From Blastococcus aggregatus (lineage in GTDB: Bacteria; Actinomycetota; Actinomycetes; Mycobacteriales; Geodermatophilaceae): a stretch of 64,000 bases of DNA. The notes beneath the pieces are model-generated. The model was not told the origin of the DNA. It ran no database searches and worked only from the letters and a program-made list of their open reading frames with translations. The stretch spans positions 372,001 through 436,000 of the forward strand of contig NZ_OBQI01000004.1 in assembly GCF_900221005.1 (NCBI RefSeq), written 5' to 3'. This document shows, piece by piece, positions 22,375-30,916 of this stretch. Every line of letters begins with the position of its first letter. Position 1 is the stretch's first letter. Made by a program: the position numbers and the translations under genes.

Positions 22375-25350
22375 TCAGCCGATCGCGTCCTCGGCCGCCA
22401 GGTCGAGGACGCGATCGGGGTGCGCGAACGCTTCCGCCAGCGCCTGACGCAGCTCCCAGCGCCCCGCCCGCCAGGCCAGCGCGCGGCCGAGCGCCCCCGG
22501 CGTCCCGTCCACCCGGTCCGGCTCCCCCGGCCACCACGGCACCGGCGTGCCGCCGACGGCGAGCCGCTCGTCGACCACCACCTCACCGGTCAGCTCGTCC
22601 AGCCCGAGCCGGGTGGCAGCCAGGCCGGCGCCGGGCAGCTCCGCCCAGCGCCGGGCGGTACCGGGCCGCCCGGTCGGCGTGCCGCGCACCTCCTCCGAGG
22701 CCAGCGGGAGGTCGAGCAGGTCCGCGACGGATCCGGGCCGCCCGCCGCCGGGGACGACGGCGGTTCGCACCAGTGGCTGCAACCACGGGGCGTCGAGGAC
22801 GACGGCGTCGTCGACGACGCGGTCCGGGGCCGCGCGCACCCGCTCCGGCGGATCGACCTCCAGCCCGTCGAGCACCTCGGCGAGCCGGGCGTAGACCGTC
22901 GCGAGCACGCCCAGCCGAACGGTGCGCGAGGGGTCGCCCAGCCGGCGCAGCAGGTCGATCGCGCCGTCGACGTCGGCCAGCACGTCGTCGAGCGTCGCGG
23001 GCGGGCGCAGCAGCGCGAGCAGCTCCGGCGCGATGTCGGCCGGTTCGTACAGTCCCTGTAACGGGCCTGGTCCCGGTGCTCTCAGCCGATCGGGGCGGCG
23101 CCCGTCGAGCACCGGGTGGGTGGCGAGCCACCACCGGAGGTAGCCCGGCACCGCCGTCCCGTCGAGCAGCACGTCGTCCCAGGCGGCAGCGGGCAGCGCG
23201 GCCAGCAGCCGGAGCGCGCCCGGCCAGTCGGCCACCAGCTCCAGGTCGCGGACGGCGGTGAGCGCCGGCCACTCCGGCGGCGGCGCGCCCGCGGGCAGCC
23301 GGTCGAGGACGGCGTCGGCCCACTCCTCGGCGGCGTCGGCGTCGAGCCCGTCCGGGTCGTCGGCGGTCACGAGCGCGAACGTGTCCAGCACCCCGATCCG
23401 GCGCAGGACGTCGACGTCGGCCGCCGCGGCGAACGCGGGGTCGAGCACGCCCAGCGCACCCGGCTCGAGGACGTCGGCCAGGGGGGATCCGGGCAGCAGC
23501 AGCTCCCCCGCCGGCGCCCAGCCGCCGTCGGCGTCGGGCAGCGCGAGCTCGGCCAGCCAGGTCGACCCGTCCGCCGCGGGTCCGGCGGCCGCGACCAGCG
23601 CGAGCATCGCGTCGGCGAGGTCGGCCGGCTCCGGCCCGCCGTCCTCGACCGCCTCCAGCGAGCCCTCCACGACGGCCCGCACCGTCGGGTCCGCCAGCAC
23701 CGCGGCCGCCGTCGCCGGCCGCGCGCCCAGCCGCTCCAGCGGTCGCCGGGCCTCCGGCGTCCCGACGGCCTCGGGGTCGGCCAGCCGCAGGCCCAGCGGG
23801 GCGAGCCGGGCGGCGGGCAGCCCCTCGTCGGGCAGCAGCACGCCCGCCGGTCCGTGCGCGGTCCGCCCGTCGGCCAGCGGTACCGGCAGCGCCCCGAGCT
23901 CCTCCCGGTCGGCCCCGTCCAGCGCGGCGTACAGCCGCGCCCACCAGGCGGCCGGCCGCTGCACGCCGCGGACCGCGTCGACCGCCTCGGCCACGCCGAC
24001 CCGCCGGACGCCGAGCGCGCCGAGCACGGGGGCATCGGTCCGCCGCGACCAGGCGGCCGGCAGCAACCCGGGAAGGACGCCGGTGAGCGCGGCCACCCGC
24101 TGCTCGGGCGCGTCGTCGAGCACCACCGCACCGATCGGCGCCCGGCGCCCCTCCTCCCCCGCGACCGGGAGCCACTCGGTGACCGACAGCCGGTCGACCA
24201 CCGCCCGGTCGAGCGCGGCGTCCAGCGGCGCTCCGGCCCAGCGCGGGCGCGGCAGCAGCGGGAGCACCGAGGGGTCCGCCGGCAGCTCGCGCACCAGCGC
24301 GGCGAAGCACCGGGCCGCCTCGGCCACGAGCAGGTCGGTCACCGGGCCGGGCAGCACGTGCCGCCGGTCGGGGCCGAGCGGGAACGGAGCGATCAGCCGC
24401 AGCGGCAGGGACAGCGGCTCGTCCGACGGCGTCGGCGCGTGCACCACCTGGCCGTCCGGGAGCGGGACGGGACGGCCGTCGTCGTCGACCGGCACGGCCC
24501 AGGTGACCGTCCAGCTCCGCCGGGCGCGCTCCTCCACCGCGCGGTGCGCGACGAGCTCCTCGGGCAGCTCGCCGGCCGCCGTCGCGACCGCCCACGTCGT
24601 CGTCGCCTCGCCGTCGCCGAGCCGCACCCGGGGTGGTGCGCCGTCGCGGGTGAGCACCCGGCCGACGCCGTCGGCCTCCACCTCGATCGAGCGCAGCGCC
24701 GGCAGGGCGAGCAGCAGCTCGGCGGTCAGGGCGGCCAGCGCCGCGGCGACGTCGTCCCGGGTGCCCGGTCGCAGCGGCAGCACCACCTCGGTGGCGAAGC
24801 CGCCGGCCGGGGCGCCGGCGGCCGGCTCGGGCAGCCGCAGCACCGGGACGGCGCCGTCGCGGGCGGCCAGCTCGGCGGCGAGGTCGGGCACGCCGGCCAC
24901 GGCGGCGCGGGTGCGGGCCGCGCTGAACCGGACGGCGCCGGTCGTCGAGAGGAGGGTGGGGTCCTCGGTCACCGCCAGCACCGCGGCGAAGCCGACGCCG
25001 AACCGGCCGACGGTCCCGGCGTCGTCGCGCTTGCCCGAGGCCCGCAGCGTCGCCAGGCCCTCGACCCCGGCGGCGTCCAGCGGGGCACCGGTGTTCGCCG
25101 CGCGCAGCTCCGGCGCGACTCCTCCGGTGAGCGTCAGGCGCAGCCGGCCCGGCTCCCCCGCCCGCGCGGCGGCGTCGGCGGCGTTCTGGGCGAGCTCGAC
25201 CAGCAGCCGGTCGCGGTACCCGCCCCGGACCAGGTCTTCTTCGGCGTTCGCGTCCTCGCGGAAGCGCGCCGGGGAGTCGGTCCAGGCGGCCAGCACCCGG
25301 CGGCGCAGCTCCGCCGTGCCGAACGGATCGGCGGCGTGCACGCTCCCCAT
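22375..25350 (-). CDS. Large sacsin/Hsp90-type ATPase-domain protein
   Basis: 991 residues. The N-terminal domain is of GHKL (Hsp90/sacsin) type: LLVELAQNAADAA near 49-61 with Glu52 and Asn56 in the ATP-Mg position, then a glycine box GRFGVGFAAVLAV near 115-127. The remaining 750 residues are Ala/Leu/Asp-rich without transmembrane segments and contain no second domain that I recognise. Actinobacterial proteins with a sacsin N-terminal ATP-binding-like domain are known only as a family; no client or role is established to my knowledge. Monocistronic, facing the RsbW-like gene across 124 nt. Confidence 0.75.
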   Translation of the reverse strand: MGSVHAADPFGTAELRRRVLAAWTDSPARFREDANAEEDLVRGGYRDRLLVELAQNAADAAARAGEPGRLRLTLTGGVAPELRAANTGAPLDAAGVEGLATLRASGKRDDAGTVGRFGVGFAAVLAVTEDPTLLSTTGAVRFSAARTRAAVAGVPDLAAELAARDGAVPVLRLPEPAAGAPAGGFATEVVLPLRPGTRDDVAAALAALTAELLLALPALRSIEVEADGVGRVLTRDGAPPRVRLGDGEATTTWAVATAAGELPEELVAHRAVEERARRSWTVTWAVPVDDDGRPVPLPDGQVVHAPTPSDEPLSLPLRLIAPFPLGPDRRHVLPGPVTDLLVAEAARCFAALVRELPADPSVLPLLPRPRWAGAPLDAALDRAVVDRLSVTEWLPVAGEEGRRAPIGAVVLDDAPEQRVAALTGVLPGLLPAAWSRRTDAPVLGALGVRRVGVAEAVDAVRGVQRPAAWWARLYAALDGADREELGALPVPLADGRTAHGPAGVLLPDEGLPAARLAPLGLRLADPEAVGTPEARRPLERLGARPATAAAVLADPTVRAVVEGSLEAVEDGGPEPADLADAMLALVAAAGPAADGSTWLAELALPDADGGWAPAGELLLPGSPLADVLEPGALGVLDPAFAAAADVDVLRRIGVLDTFALVTADDPDGLDADAAEEWADAVLDRLPAGAPPPEWPALTAVRDLELVADWPGALRLLAALPAAAWDDVLLDGTAVPGYLRWWLATHPVLDGRRPDRLRAPGPGPLQGLYEPADIAPELLALLRPPATLDDVLADVDGAIDLLRRLGDPSRTVRLGVLATVYARLAEVLDGLEVDPPERVRAAPDRVVDDAVVLDAPWLQPLVRTAVVPGGGRPGSVADLLDLPLASEEVRGTPTGRPGTARRWAELPGAGLAATRLGLDELTGEVVVDERLAVGGTPVPWWPGEPDRVDGTPGALGRALAWRAGRWELRQALAEAFAHPDRVLDLAAEDAIG

Positions 25351-25474
25351 GGGCGAGACCCTAGGGTCCGCTCCGACTCCTCCGGGTGAGTCCGCGGTTG
25401 ACGATCACGGGGACGGGGCAGGGGGCGTGCGACGGCCGACGTCCCGGTCGCGACGAGCTCGGAAGGCGGTGCAG

Positions 25475-25906
25475 GTGGCCCTCTGGGAGTTCGCGCGCCT
25501 TCCGCACGGTTTCACCGAGCTGTGGTGCCAGGAGCTGAGCTCCCTCGACCAGCTGGCCCGGCTCCGGTCACGACTGCGCTCGACCATGACCGGCAGCGCC
25601 ACGGTCGAGCGCCCCGACGAGGACCACTGGTCCGAGCGGCTGGTGCTGATCGCCGACGAGCTGGCCTCCAACGCCCTGCGGCACGGCGGCACCCCGGTCG
25701 CCGCCGCGATCAGCCAGGCGGACGACCAGTGGCTGGTCGCGGTGAGCGACGCCTCCCCCGACATCCCGCCGACCCCGGCCCAGGGCCGCGACCCGGGCAA
25801 GGGCGGCTTCGGGCTGTACCTCGTCGCCGACCTCTCGGTGCGGCACGGCTGGACCACGATCGGCCGCGGCCAGAAGACGGCATGGGCCGTCGTCACCGCG
25901 GTCTGA
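25475..25906 (+). CDS. RsbW-like HATPase anti-sigma kinase
   Basis: 143 residues from the GTG at 25475, 8 nt after GGAAGG. It has a single histidine-kinase-type ATPase domain without a dimerisation or sensor region: N box LIADELASNALRHGG near 61-75, and G box DPGKGGFGLYLVADLSVRHG near 108-127. Such proteins bind a sigma factor or phosphorylate a STAS antagonist. A cognate sigma factor is not encoded in this window. The STAS gene at 20930-21307 is the nearest possible antagonist. Confidence 0.82.
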   Translation: MALWEFARLPHGFTELWCQELSSLDQLARLRSRLRSTMTGSATVERPDEDHWSERLVLIADELASNALRHGGTPVAAAISQADDQWLVAVSDASPDIPPTPAQGRDPGKGGFGLYLVADLSVRHGWTTIGRGQKTAWAVVTAV

Positions 25907-25951
25907 CGTTCGACCGGGCCACGGGGCGAACCCGTCGGTAACCTGCGTTCC

Positions 25952-27496
25952 ATGTCGCTCGCCGAAGAGATGGACACGGTCACCGGTACCTCCGCAGGGA
26001 GCGTCGACCGGCACGCCACGTCCCGCACGTTCGAGTCCACCGACCCGGCCACGGGTGCGGTCGTCGGGGTCTTCCCGATCCACGACGAGGACGCCGTCAC
26101 CGAGACCGTGGCGCAGGCCCGCGCCGCCGCCGAGCTCTGGGCGGGGCTCGGCTTCGACGGGCGCAAGCAGCGGCTGAACGCCTTCCGCGGCTACGTGGCC
26201 CGCCGGCTGCACGAGCTCGCCGACCTGGTGCACCGCGAGAACGGCAAGCCGCACGCCGACGCGATCCTCGAGATCAGCCTGGCCATCGACCACCTCGCCT
26301 GGGCCGCCGGGCACGCCCGGAAGGCGCTCGGTCAGCGTCGGGTGAAGTCCGGGATGCTCGCGGCCAACCACGCCGCGTACCTGGAGTACCAGCCGCTCGG
26401 CGTCGTCGGCGTCATCGGCCCGTGGAACTACCCGGTGTTCACGCCCATGGGCTCGATCGCCTACGCGCTGGCCGCCGGCAACGCCGTCGTCTTCAAGCCC
26501 TCGGAGTACACGCCGGCCATCGGCGCCTGGCTGGCCGCCGCCTGGCGGGCCGCCGTCCCGGACGCCGCCGACGTCGTCCAGGTCGTCACCGGCTTCGGCG
26601 ACACCGGCAACGCGCTGTGCCGCGCCGGCGTCGGCAAGATCGCCTTCACCGGCTCCGCCGCGACCGGCCGGAAGGTCATGGCCGCCTGCGCCGAGACCCT
26701 CACCCCCGTGCTCATGGAGCTCGGCGGCAAGGACGCGATGATCGTCGACGACGACGCCGACGTGGTCGCTGCCGCCGACGCCGCCGTCTGGGGCGCGATG
26801 AGCAACGGCGGCCAGACCTGCATCGGCGTCGAGCGCGTGTACGTGACCGAGGCGGTCTACGACCGGTTCGTCGCCGAGGTCACCACCCAGGTGCGCGAGC
26901 TGCGGCCCGGGTCGGACGACGAGGCCACCTACGGCCCGATGACGATGCCCTCGCAGATCGACATCGTGAACCGGCACGTGCAGGACGCCGCCTCCGCGGG
27001 CGCCCGCGTGATCACCGGCGAGGCTGCCCTGTCCGGCGAGGGGTACGTCGCCCCGACCGTGCTGCTCGACGTGCCGGAGGAGTCCGCGGCGATCCGCGAG
27101 GAGACCTTCGGCCCGACGCTCACCATCACCAAGGTGCGCGACGCCGAGGAGGCGCTGCGGCTGACCAACGACACGACCTACGGCCTGGCCGGCTCGATCT
27201 TCTCCGGCTCCCGGGCGAAGGCCATGGACCTCGCCCGCCGGATGCGCAGCGGCATGACGTCGATCAACTCGGTGCTGACCTTCGCCTCGGTGCCGGCCCT
27301 GCCCTTCGGCGGCGTCGGCGACTCCGGCTTCGGCCGGATCCACGGCGAGGACGGGCTCAAGGAGTTCACCCGCTCGAAGGCCATCACCCGGCAGCGGATC
27401 GCGCTCCCGGTCAACGTCATGAGCTTCCGCCGCCCGGCCAACACCACCGACCAGCTGGCCCGCGTGATCGGCATGCTGCACGGCCGGCACCGGTGA
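25952..27496 (+). CDS. NAD(P)-dependent aldehyde dehydrogenase
   Basis: 514 residues, ATG. Full-length aldehyde dehydrogenase with [16 protein letters not shown] near 150-165, the FTGS NAD loop near 233, the general-base Glu256 in MELGGKD and the nucleophile Cys290 in GGQTCIGVE. The 34-residue spacing is normal. It overlaps the GMC oxidoreductase by GTGA, so an alcohol-to-aldehyde-to-acid sequence (choline to betaine, or another alcohol) is suggested; the succinic-semialdehyde-dehydrogenase group is an equally good family match. TAACCT at 25939-25944 may be its -10. Confidence 0.88.
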   Translation: MSLAEEMDTVTGTSAGSVDRHATSRTFESTDPATGAVVGVFPIHDEDAVTETVAQARAAAELWAGLGFDGRKQRLNAFRGYVARRLHELADLVHRENGKPHADAILEISLAIDHLAWAAGHARKALGQRRVKSGMLAANHAAYLEYQPLGVVGVIGPWNYPVFTPMGSIAYALAAGNAVVFKPSEYTPAIGAWLAAAWRAAVPDAADVVQVVTGFGDTGNALCRAGVGKIAFTGSAATGRKVMAACAETLTPVLMELGGKDAMIVDDDADVVAAADAAVWGAMSNGGQTCIGVERVYVTEAVYDRFVAEVTTQVRELRPGSDDEATYGPMTMPSQIDIVNRHVQDAASAGARVITGEAALSGEGYVAPTVLLDVPEESAAIREETFGPTLTITKVRDAEEALRLTNDTTYGLAGSIFSGSRAKAMDLARRMRSGMTSINSVLTFASVPALPFGGVGDSGFGRIHGEDGLKEFTRSKAITRQRIALPVNVMSFRRPANTTDQLARVIGMLHGRHR

Positions 27497-29109
27497 GCGA
27501 TCGGCACACCGAGTACGACGTCGTCGTCGTCGGGGCCGGCTCTGCCGGGTCGGCCCTGGCGGGACGGCTGAGCGAGGACCCGTCGCTGCGGGTGCTGCTG
27601 CTGGAGGCCGGCGGCTCGGACCGCGTGCTGGAGGTCCAGATCCCGGCGGCGCTGTACAAGGTCTGGCGCACCCGACGGGACTGGAACTACACGACCGTGG
27701 AGCAGCCCGGGCTCGACGGCCGGAAGCTGTTCTGGCCGCGCGGCAAGGTGCTGGGCGGCTCGTCGTCGATCAACGCGATGATCTACATCCGCGGGGCGCG
27801 CGCCGACTACGACGAGTGGGCGCAGCTCACCGGGGACGACGGCTGGTCCTACGACTCGGTGCTGCCGCTGTTCCGGCGCATGGAGGACAACGCCCGCGGC
27901 GCCGACGAGTGGCACGGCGTGGGCGGCCCGCTGCGGGTCGAGGACCTGCGCTCGCCGCACGCGTGGACCAAGGCCGTCCTCGAGTCGGCGGTCGCGGCCG
28001 GCTACCCGCGCAACGACGACTTCAACGGCGCCACGCAGGAGGGCGTCGGTCAGTACCAGGTCACCCAGAAGCGGGGACGGCGCTGGTCGGCCGCCGACGC
28101 CTACCTGCACCCGGTGCTGGACCGGCCGAACCTGACCGTGCTCACCGGTGCCCTGACCACCCGGGTGCTGGTCGAGGGCGGGCGGGCGACCGGCGTCGAG
28201 TACCGCTGGAACGGCTCGCTGCACACCGCCCGGGCGAGCGCGGAGGTCGTGCTGTCCGGCGGCGCGGTGAACTCCCCGCAGCTGCTGATGCTCTCGGGCA
28301 TCGGCCCGGCCGACCACCTGCGCGAGGTCGGCGTCGACGTCGTCCACGACCTGCCCGGTGTGGGCGCGGGTCTCCAGGACCACCCGCTGGTGCCGGTGGT
28401 CTGGGACGTGCGCTCCGGCGAGTCGCTGTTCCGGGCGGAGTCGCCGTCGGGCTACGCGAAGTGGTTCGGCGCCCGCCGCGGGTCGCTGACCTCGAACCTG
28501 GCCGAGGCGGGGCTGTTCACCCGGTCCCGGCCGGACCTGTCGCAGCCCGACCTCCAGATGCACTTCCTGCCGGTGAAGTTCTGGAAGCAGGCCGAGGTCG
28601 ACCCGGACGTCGACGCCTTCACCTCGGCCGTCGTGCTGGTGGACGTGCACTCGCGGGGCTCGGTGCGGCTGCGCTCGACCGACCCGACGTGGGCGCCCTC
28701 GATCGACGCCGGCTACCTGACCGACGAGCGCGACCTCGACGCGCTGGTGTGCGGCGTGGAGAAGGCTCGCGAGATCGCCTCGGTCGGGCCGCTGGCGTCG
28801 GTGCTGGCCGACGAGTGGTCACCGGGTGCCGCGGTCACCGGGCGCGAGGCGCTGCGGGCCAAGGTGCGGGAGACCCTCGAGTCGCTGTACCACCCGGTGT
28901 CGTCGTGCCGGATGGGCACCGACGACCTCGCCGTCGTCGACCCCACGCTGCGGGTGCACGGCATCGACGGCCTGCGGGTGGTCGACGCCTCGGTCATGCC
29001 GACGCTGGTGCGCGGCAACACCAACGCCCCCACGATCATGATCGCCGAGCGAGCCGCCGACCTGATCCGCGGCCGCACCGTGGACCCGGAGCTCGCCGCC
29101 GCCCGCTGA
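27493..29109 (+). CDS. GMC-family FAD oxidoreductase (choline/alcohol dehydrogenase type)
   Basis: 538 residues from GTG overlapping the aldehyde dehydrogenase stop. FAD dinucleotide fold VVVGAGSAGSALAGRLSED near 11-29, GMC signature 1 GKVLGGSSSINAMIYIRG near 90-107, signature 2 SGGAVNSPQLLMLSGIGP near 255-272, and the C-terminal catalytic His in HPVSSCRMG (His467), followed by GNTNAPTIMIAERAADLI. It oxidises a primary alcohol. Translation is coupled to the dehydrogenase, which would take the aldehyde further. Substrate not determinable here. Confidence 0.9.
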   Translation: MSDRHTEYDVVVVGAGSAGSALAGRLSEDPSLRVLLLEAGGSDRVLEVQIPAALYKVWRTRRDWNYTTVEQPGLDGRKLFWPRGKVLGGSSSINAMIYIRGARADYDEWAQLTGDDGWSYDSVLPLFRRMEDNARGADEWHGVGGPLRVEDLRSPHAWTKAVLESAVAAGYPRNDDFNGATQEGVGQYQVTQKRGRRWSAADAYLHPVLDRPNLTVLTGALTTRVLVEGGRATGVEYRWNGSLHTARASAEVVLSGGAVNSPQLLMLSGIGPADHLREVGVDVVHDLPGVGAGLQDHPLVPVVWDVRSGESLFRAESPSGYAKWFGARRGSLTSNLAEAGLFTRSRPDLSQPDLQMHFLPVKFWKQAEVDPDVDAFTSAVVLVDVHSRGSVRLRSTDPTWAPSIDAGYLTDERDLDALVCGVEKAREIASVGPLASVLADEWSPGAAVTGREALRAKVRETLESLYHPVSSCRMGTDDLAVVDPTLRVHGIDGLRVVDASVMPTLVRGNTNAPTIMIAERAADLIRGRTVDPELAAAR

Positions 29110-29119
29110 TGGATCCCGT

Positions 29120-29208
29120 CCACTCTGCGCTGTCCCACTTCGCCGACGTGTTGCGGACGTTGCCGGGGCGATCGCGCCGTCAACGTCGGCAACTGCTGCG
29201 CAGAGTGG
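29120..29208. repeat. Long two-tier intergenic palindrome
   Basis: The outer arms are a perfect 11-bp inverted repeat, CCACTCTGCGC at 29120-29130 against 29198-29208. Inside lies a second, one-bulge pair: GCCGACGTgTTG on the left and CAACGTCGGC on the right. The self-complementary GCGATCGC lies near the apex. The element fills almost the whole gap between two convergent genes and could act as a bidirectional terminator, but the composite stem is longer than a typical terminator. There is no second copy in this window. Confidence 0.65.
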
Positions 29209-29213
29209 GGGCG

Positions 29214-29759
29214 TCAGGCTCGGCGGCCGAGACGGGCCAGCACGCGGGTGGCGCGGTCGGCGTCGGCGGGCGGCTCGACGGCGGGCGCGCAGACCCCGTC
29301 CGAGTGCAGGGCCGGGCCGAACCCGTCGGCGCCGCGCTCGATGCGGTCCAGCTCGGCGTCCGTGAGGCCGGCGTCCACGCCCGCGGCGGTCGCGACGTCC
29401 CAGCGGTGCACGACCATGTCCCACACGTAGAACCGCTCGAACGTCTCGCCGATCGTGCTCGGGCCGAAGAAGCTCTCGTACGGCGTCGCGACGACGTCGT
29501 CCGTGAGTGCCTCCCGCACCCGCTTCGCGTGCTCGCGCCAGGCCCCGGCCGGGTCGGCCGCCACGTCGGGCGCCTCGCCGAGCTCGAGGCCGCGCCCGCT
29601 CAGGAACTCGCGCTCGGTGGTCACCAGATGCGCGACCACGTCGGCCGCCGTCCAGCCCTCGCAGGGCGACGGCGCGCGCCACGCCTTCCCGGGCAGCGCC
29701 TCGAGGACGGCGGTCAGCGGGCGGTCGGCTGCTTCGTACGACGTCGCGATCTCGTTCAT
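29214..29759 (-). CDS. TIGR03086-type mycothiol-dependent/DinB-fold protein
   Basis: 181 residues, ATG. It has the maleylpyruvate-isomerase/DinB four-helix bundle: SPCEGWTAADVVAHLVTTER near 31-50 carries the first His ligand, WDMVVHRWDVATAAG near 113-127 the others. The family binds a divalent metal and in actinobacteria generally uses mycothiol as cofactor. Substrate unknown. It is divergent from the AraC-type gene, with 38 nt between start codons. Confidence 0.82.
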   Translation of the reverse strand: MNEIATSYEAADRPLTAVLEALPGKAWRAPSPCEGWTAADVVAHLVTTEREFLSGRGLELGEAPDVAADPAGAWREHAKRVREALTDDVVATPYESFFGPSTIGETFERFYVWDMVVHRWDVATAAGVDAGLTDAELDRIERGADGFGPALHSDGVCAPAVEPPADADRATRVLARLGRRA

Positions 29760-29797
29760 GCCCTCGACCCTGCCCCGCTACGGCACCCTGGGTCTTG

Positions 29798-30631
29798 ATG
29801 AAACCCGACAGCGTCCGGCTCGAGGCCATCGCGCGCGCCCACCTCAAGGACCCGCGGGACGCCTCGCACCGCATGCACCGCTACGAGCCGCCCGCCGAGT
29901 TCGCCGGGTTCCTGCAGTGGTTCTGGATCCCGGTGTGGTCGGTGCCGCCCGGGCAGGAGGCGCCGCAAAAGGTGCTGCAGTACCCGAACTCGCTGATCGT
30001 CATCACCGAGGACTACGCCCGCTTCTACGGCGTCGTCGCCGGGCTCTCCACCACCACGCTGACCGGCGACGGCTGGGCGGTCGGCGTCGCGTGCTCGCCC
30101 GCGGCCGGGTTCCTGATCTCCGGCCGGCCGATGGCGGGGTTCTCCGACCGCGCCGTCGACGTCACCGAGGTGCTCGGCGACGCCGGCCGGTCGCTCACCG
30201 ACCGCGTCCGGACGGCGATGGCACCGGACCCCACCGACCCGTCCGCCCACGCGCGGGCCATCGCCGCGTTCGGCGACGCGCTGCAGCCCTACCTGCCCGT
30301 CGACGACGAGGGCGTGCTGGTCAACCGGCTGGTCGCCTTCGTCGAGTCGCGCGGCGACGTCACCCGCGTCGCCCAGGTCTGCGAGGAGTTCGGCCTCACC
30401 GAGCGCACGCTGCAACGGCTGGTGCACCGGCGGATCGGGCTGACGCCGAAGTGGCTGATCCAGCGCCGGCGGCTGCAGGAGGCGGCCGACCGGCTCCGCA
30501 CCCACGGCACCTCGCCGGCCGACGTCGCTGCTGCGCTGGGGTACGCCGACCAGCCGCACTTCTCCCGCGACTTCTCCGCCGTCACCGGCATGACGCCCGG
30601 CGAGTTCGCGGCCCTGCACGCCCGCCCCTGA
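29798..30631 (+). CDS. AraC-family transcriptional regulator
   Basis: 277 residues, ATG. The N-terminal sensor (about 25-165) includes YEPPAEFAGFLQWFWIPVW, typical of DUF6597-type AraC regulators. The C-terminal part (about 190-275) holds two helix-turn-helix units: VAQVCEEFGLTERTLQRLVHR and PADVAAALGYADQPHFSRDF followed by TGMTPGEFAAL. It is divergent from the mycothiol-type gene across a short shared promoter region, the usual position for a regulator of its neighbour; this target is an inference. Confidence 0.87.
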   Translation: MKPDSVRLEAIARAHLKDPRDASHRMHRYEPPAEFAGFLQWFWIPVWSVPPGQEAPQKVLQYPNSLIVITEDYARFYGVVAGLSTTTLTGDGWAVGVACSPAAGFLISGRPMAGFSDRAVDVTEVLGDAGRSLTDRVRTAMAPDPTDPSAHARAIAAFGDALQPYLPVDDEGVLVNRLVAFVESRGDVTRVAQVCEEFGLTERTLQRLVHRRIGLTPKWLIQRRRLQEAADRLRTHGTSPADVAAALGYADQPHFSRDFSAVTGMTPGEFAALHARP

Positions 30632-30653
30632 GGACTTCATGTACCGAAAGTCC
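30632..30653 (-). repeat. 22-nt palindromic repeat, family B, single degenerate copy
   Basis: This is an imperfect palindrome immediately after the AraC stop codon. Read on the minus strand it matches 19 of 22 positions of the units at 56447-56468 and 56470-56491 (arms GGACTTTC and AAGTCC). It may serve as a terminator for the regulator gene. The following 263 nt up to the helicase start hold nothing I can assign apart from a probable long 5' leader. Confidence 0.7.
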
Positions 30654-30916
30654 CAGCAGGGGCTCACCCGATGTGACCTGTCACTCCCCCGCGGTGGGAC
30701 CAGACGACCGGCGCGTCTGGTTGAGTACTACGTACCGGCGCCGCCCTCGCTCATCCTGAGCGGCAGGAATCGACGTCGGGCTGAGGCTGCGCCACCTTGG
30801 TGCGCCCGGCTGACCGACGTCTCGCCGACGATGCGAACCCGCCCTGCCCCCGTGCAGTCGTGCCGGTGCTCGCGTTCGCGAGGTGGAGAGCAGCCACCGA
30901 ACGTCGAAGGACTCCC

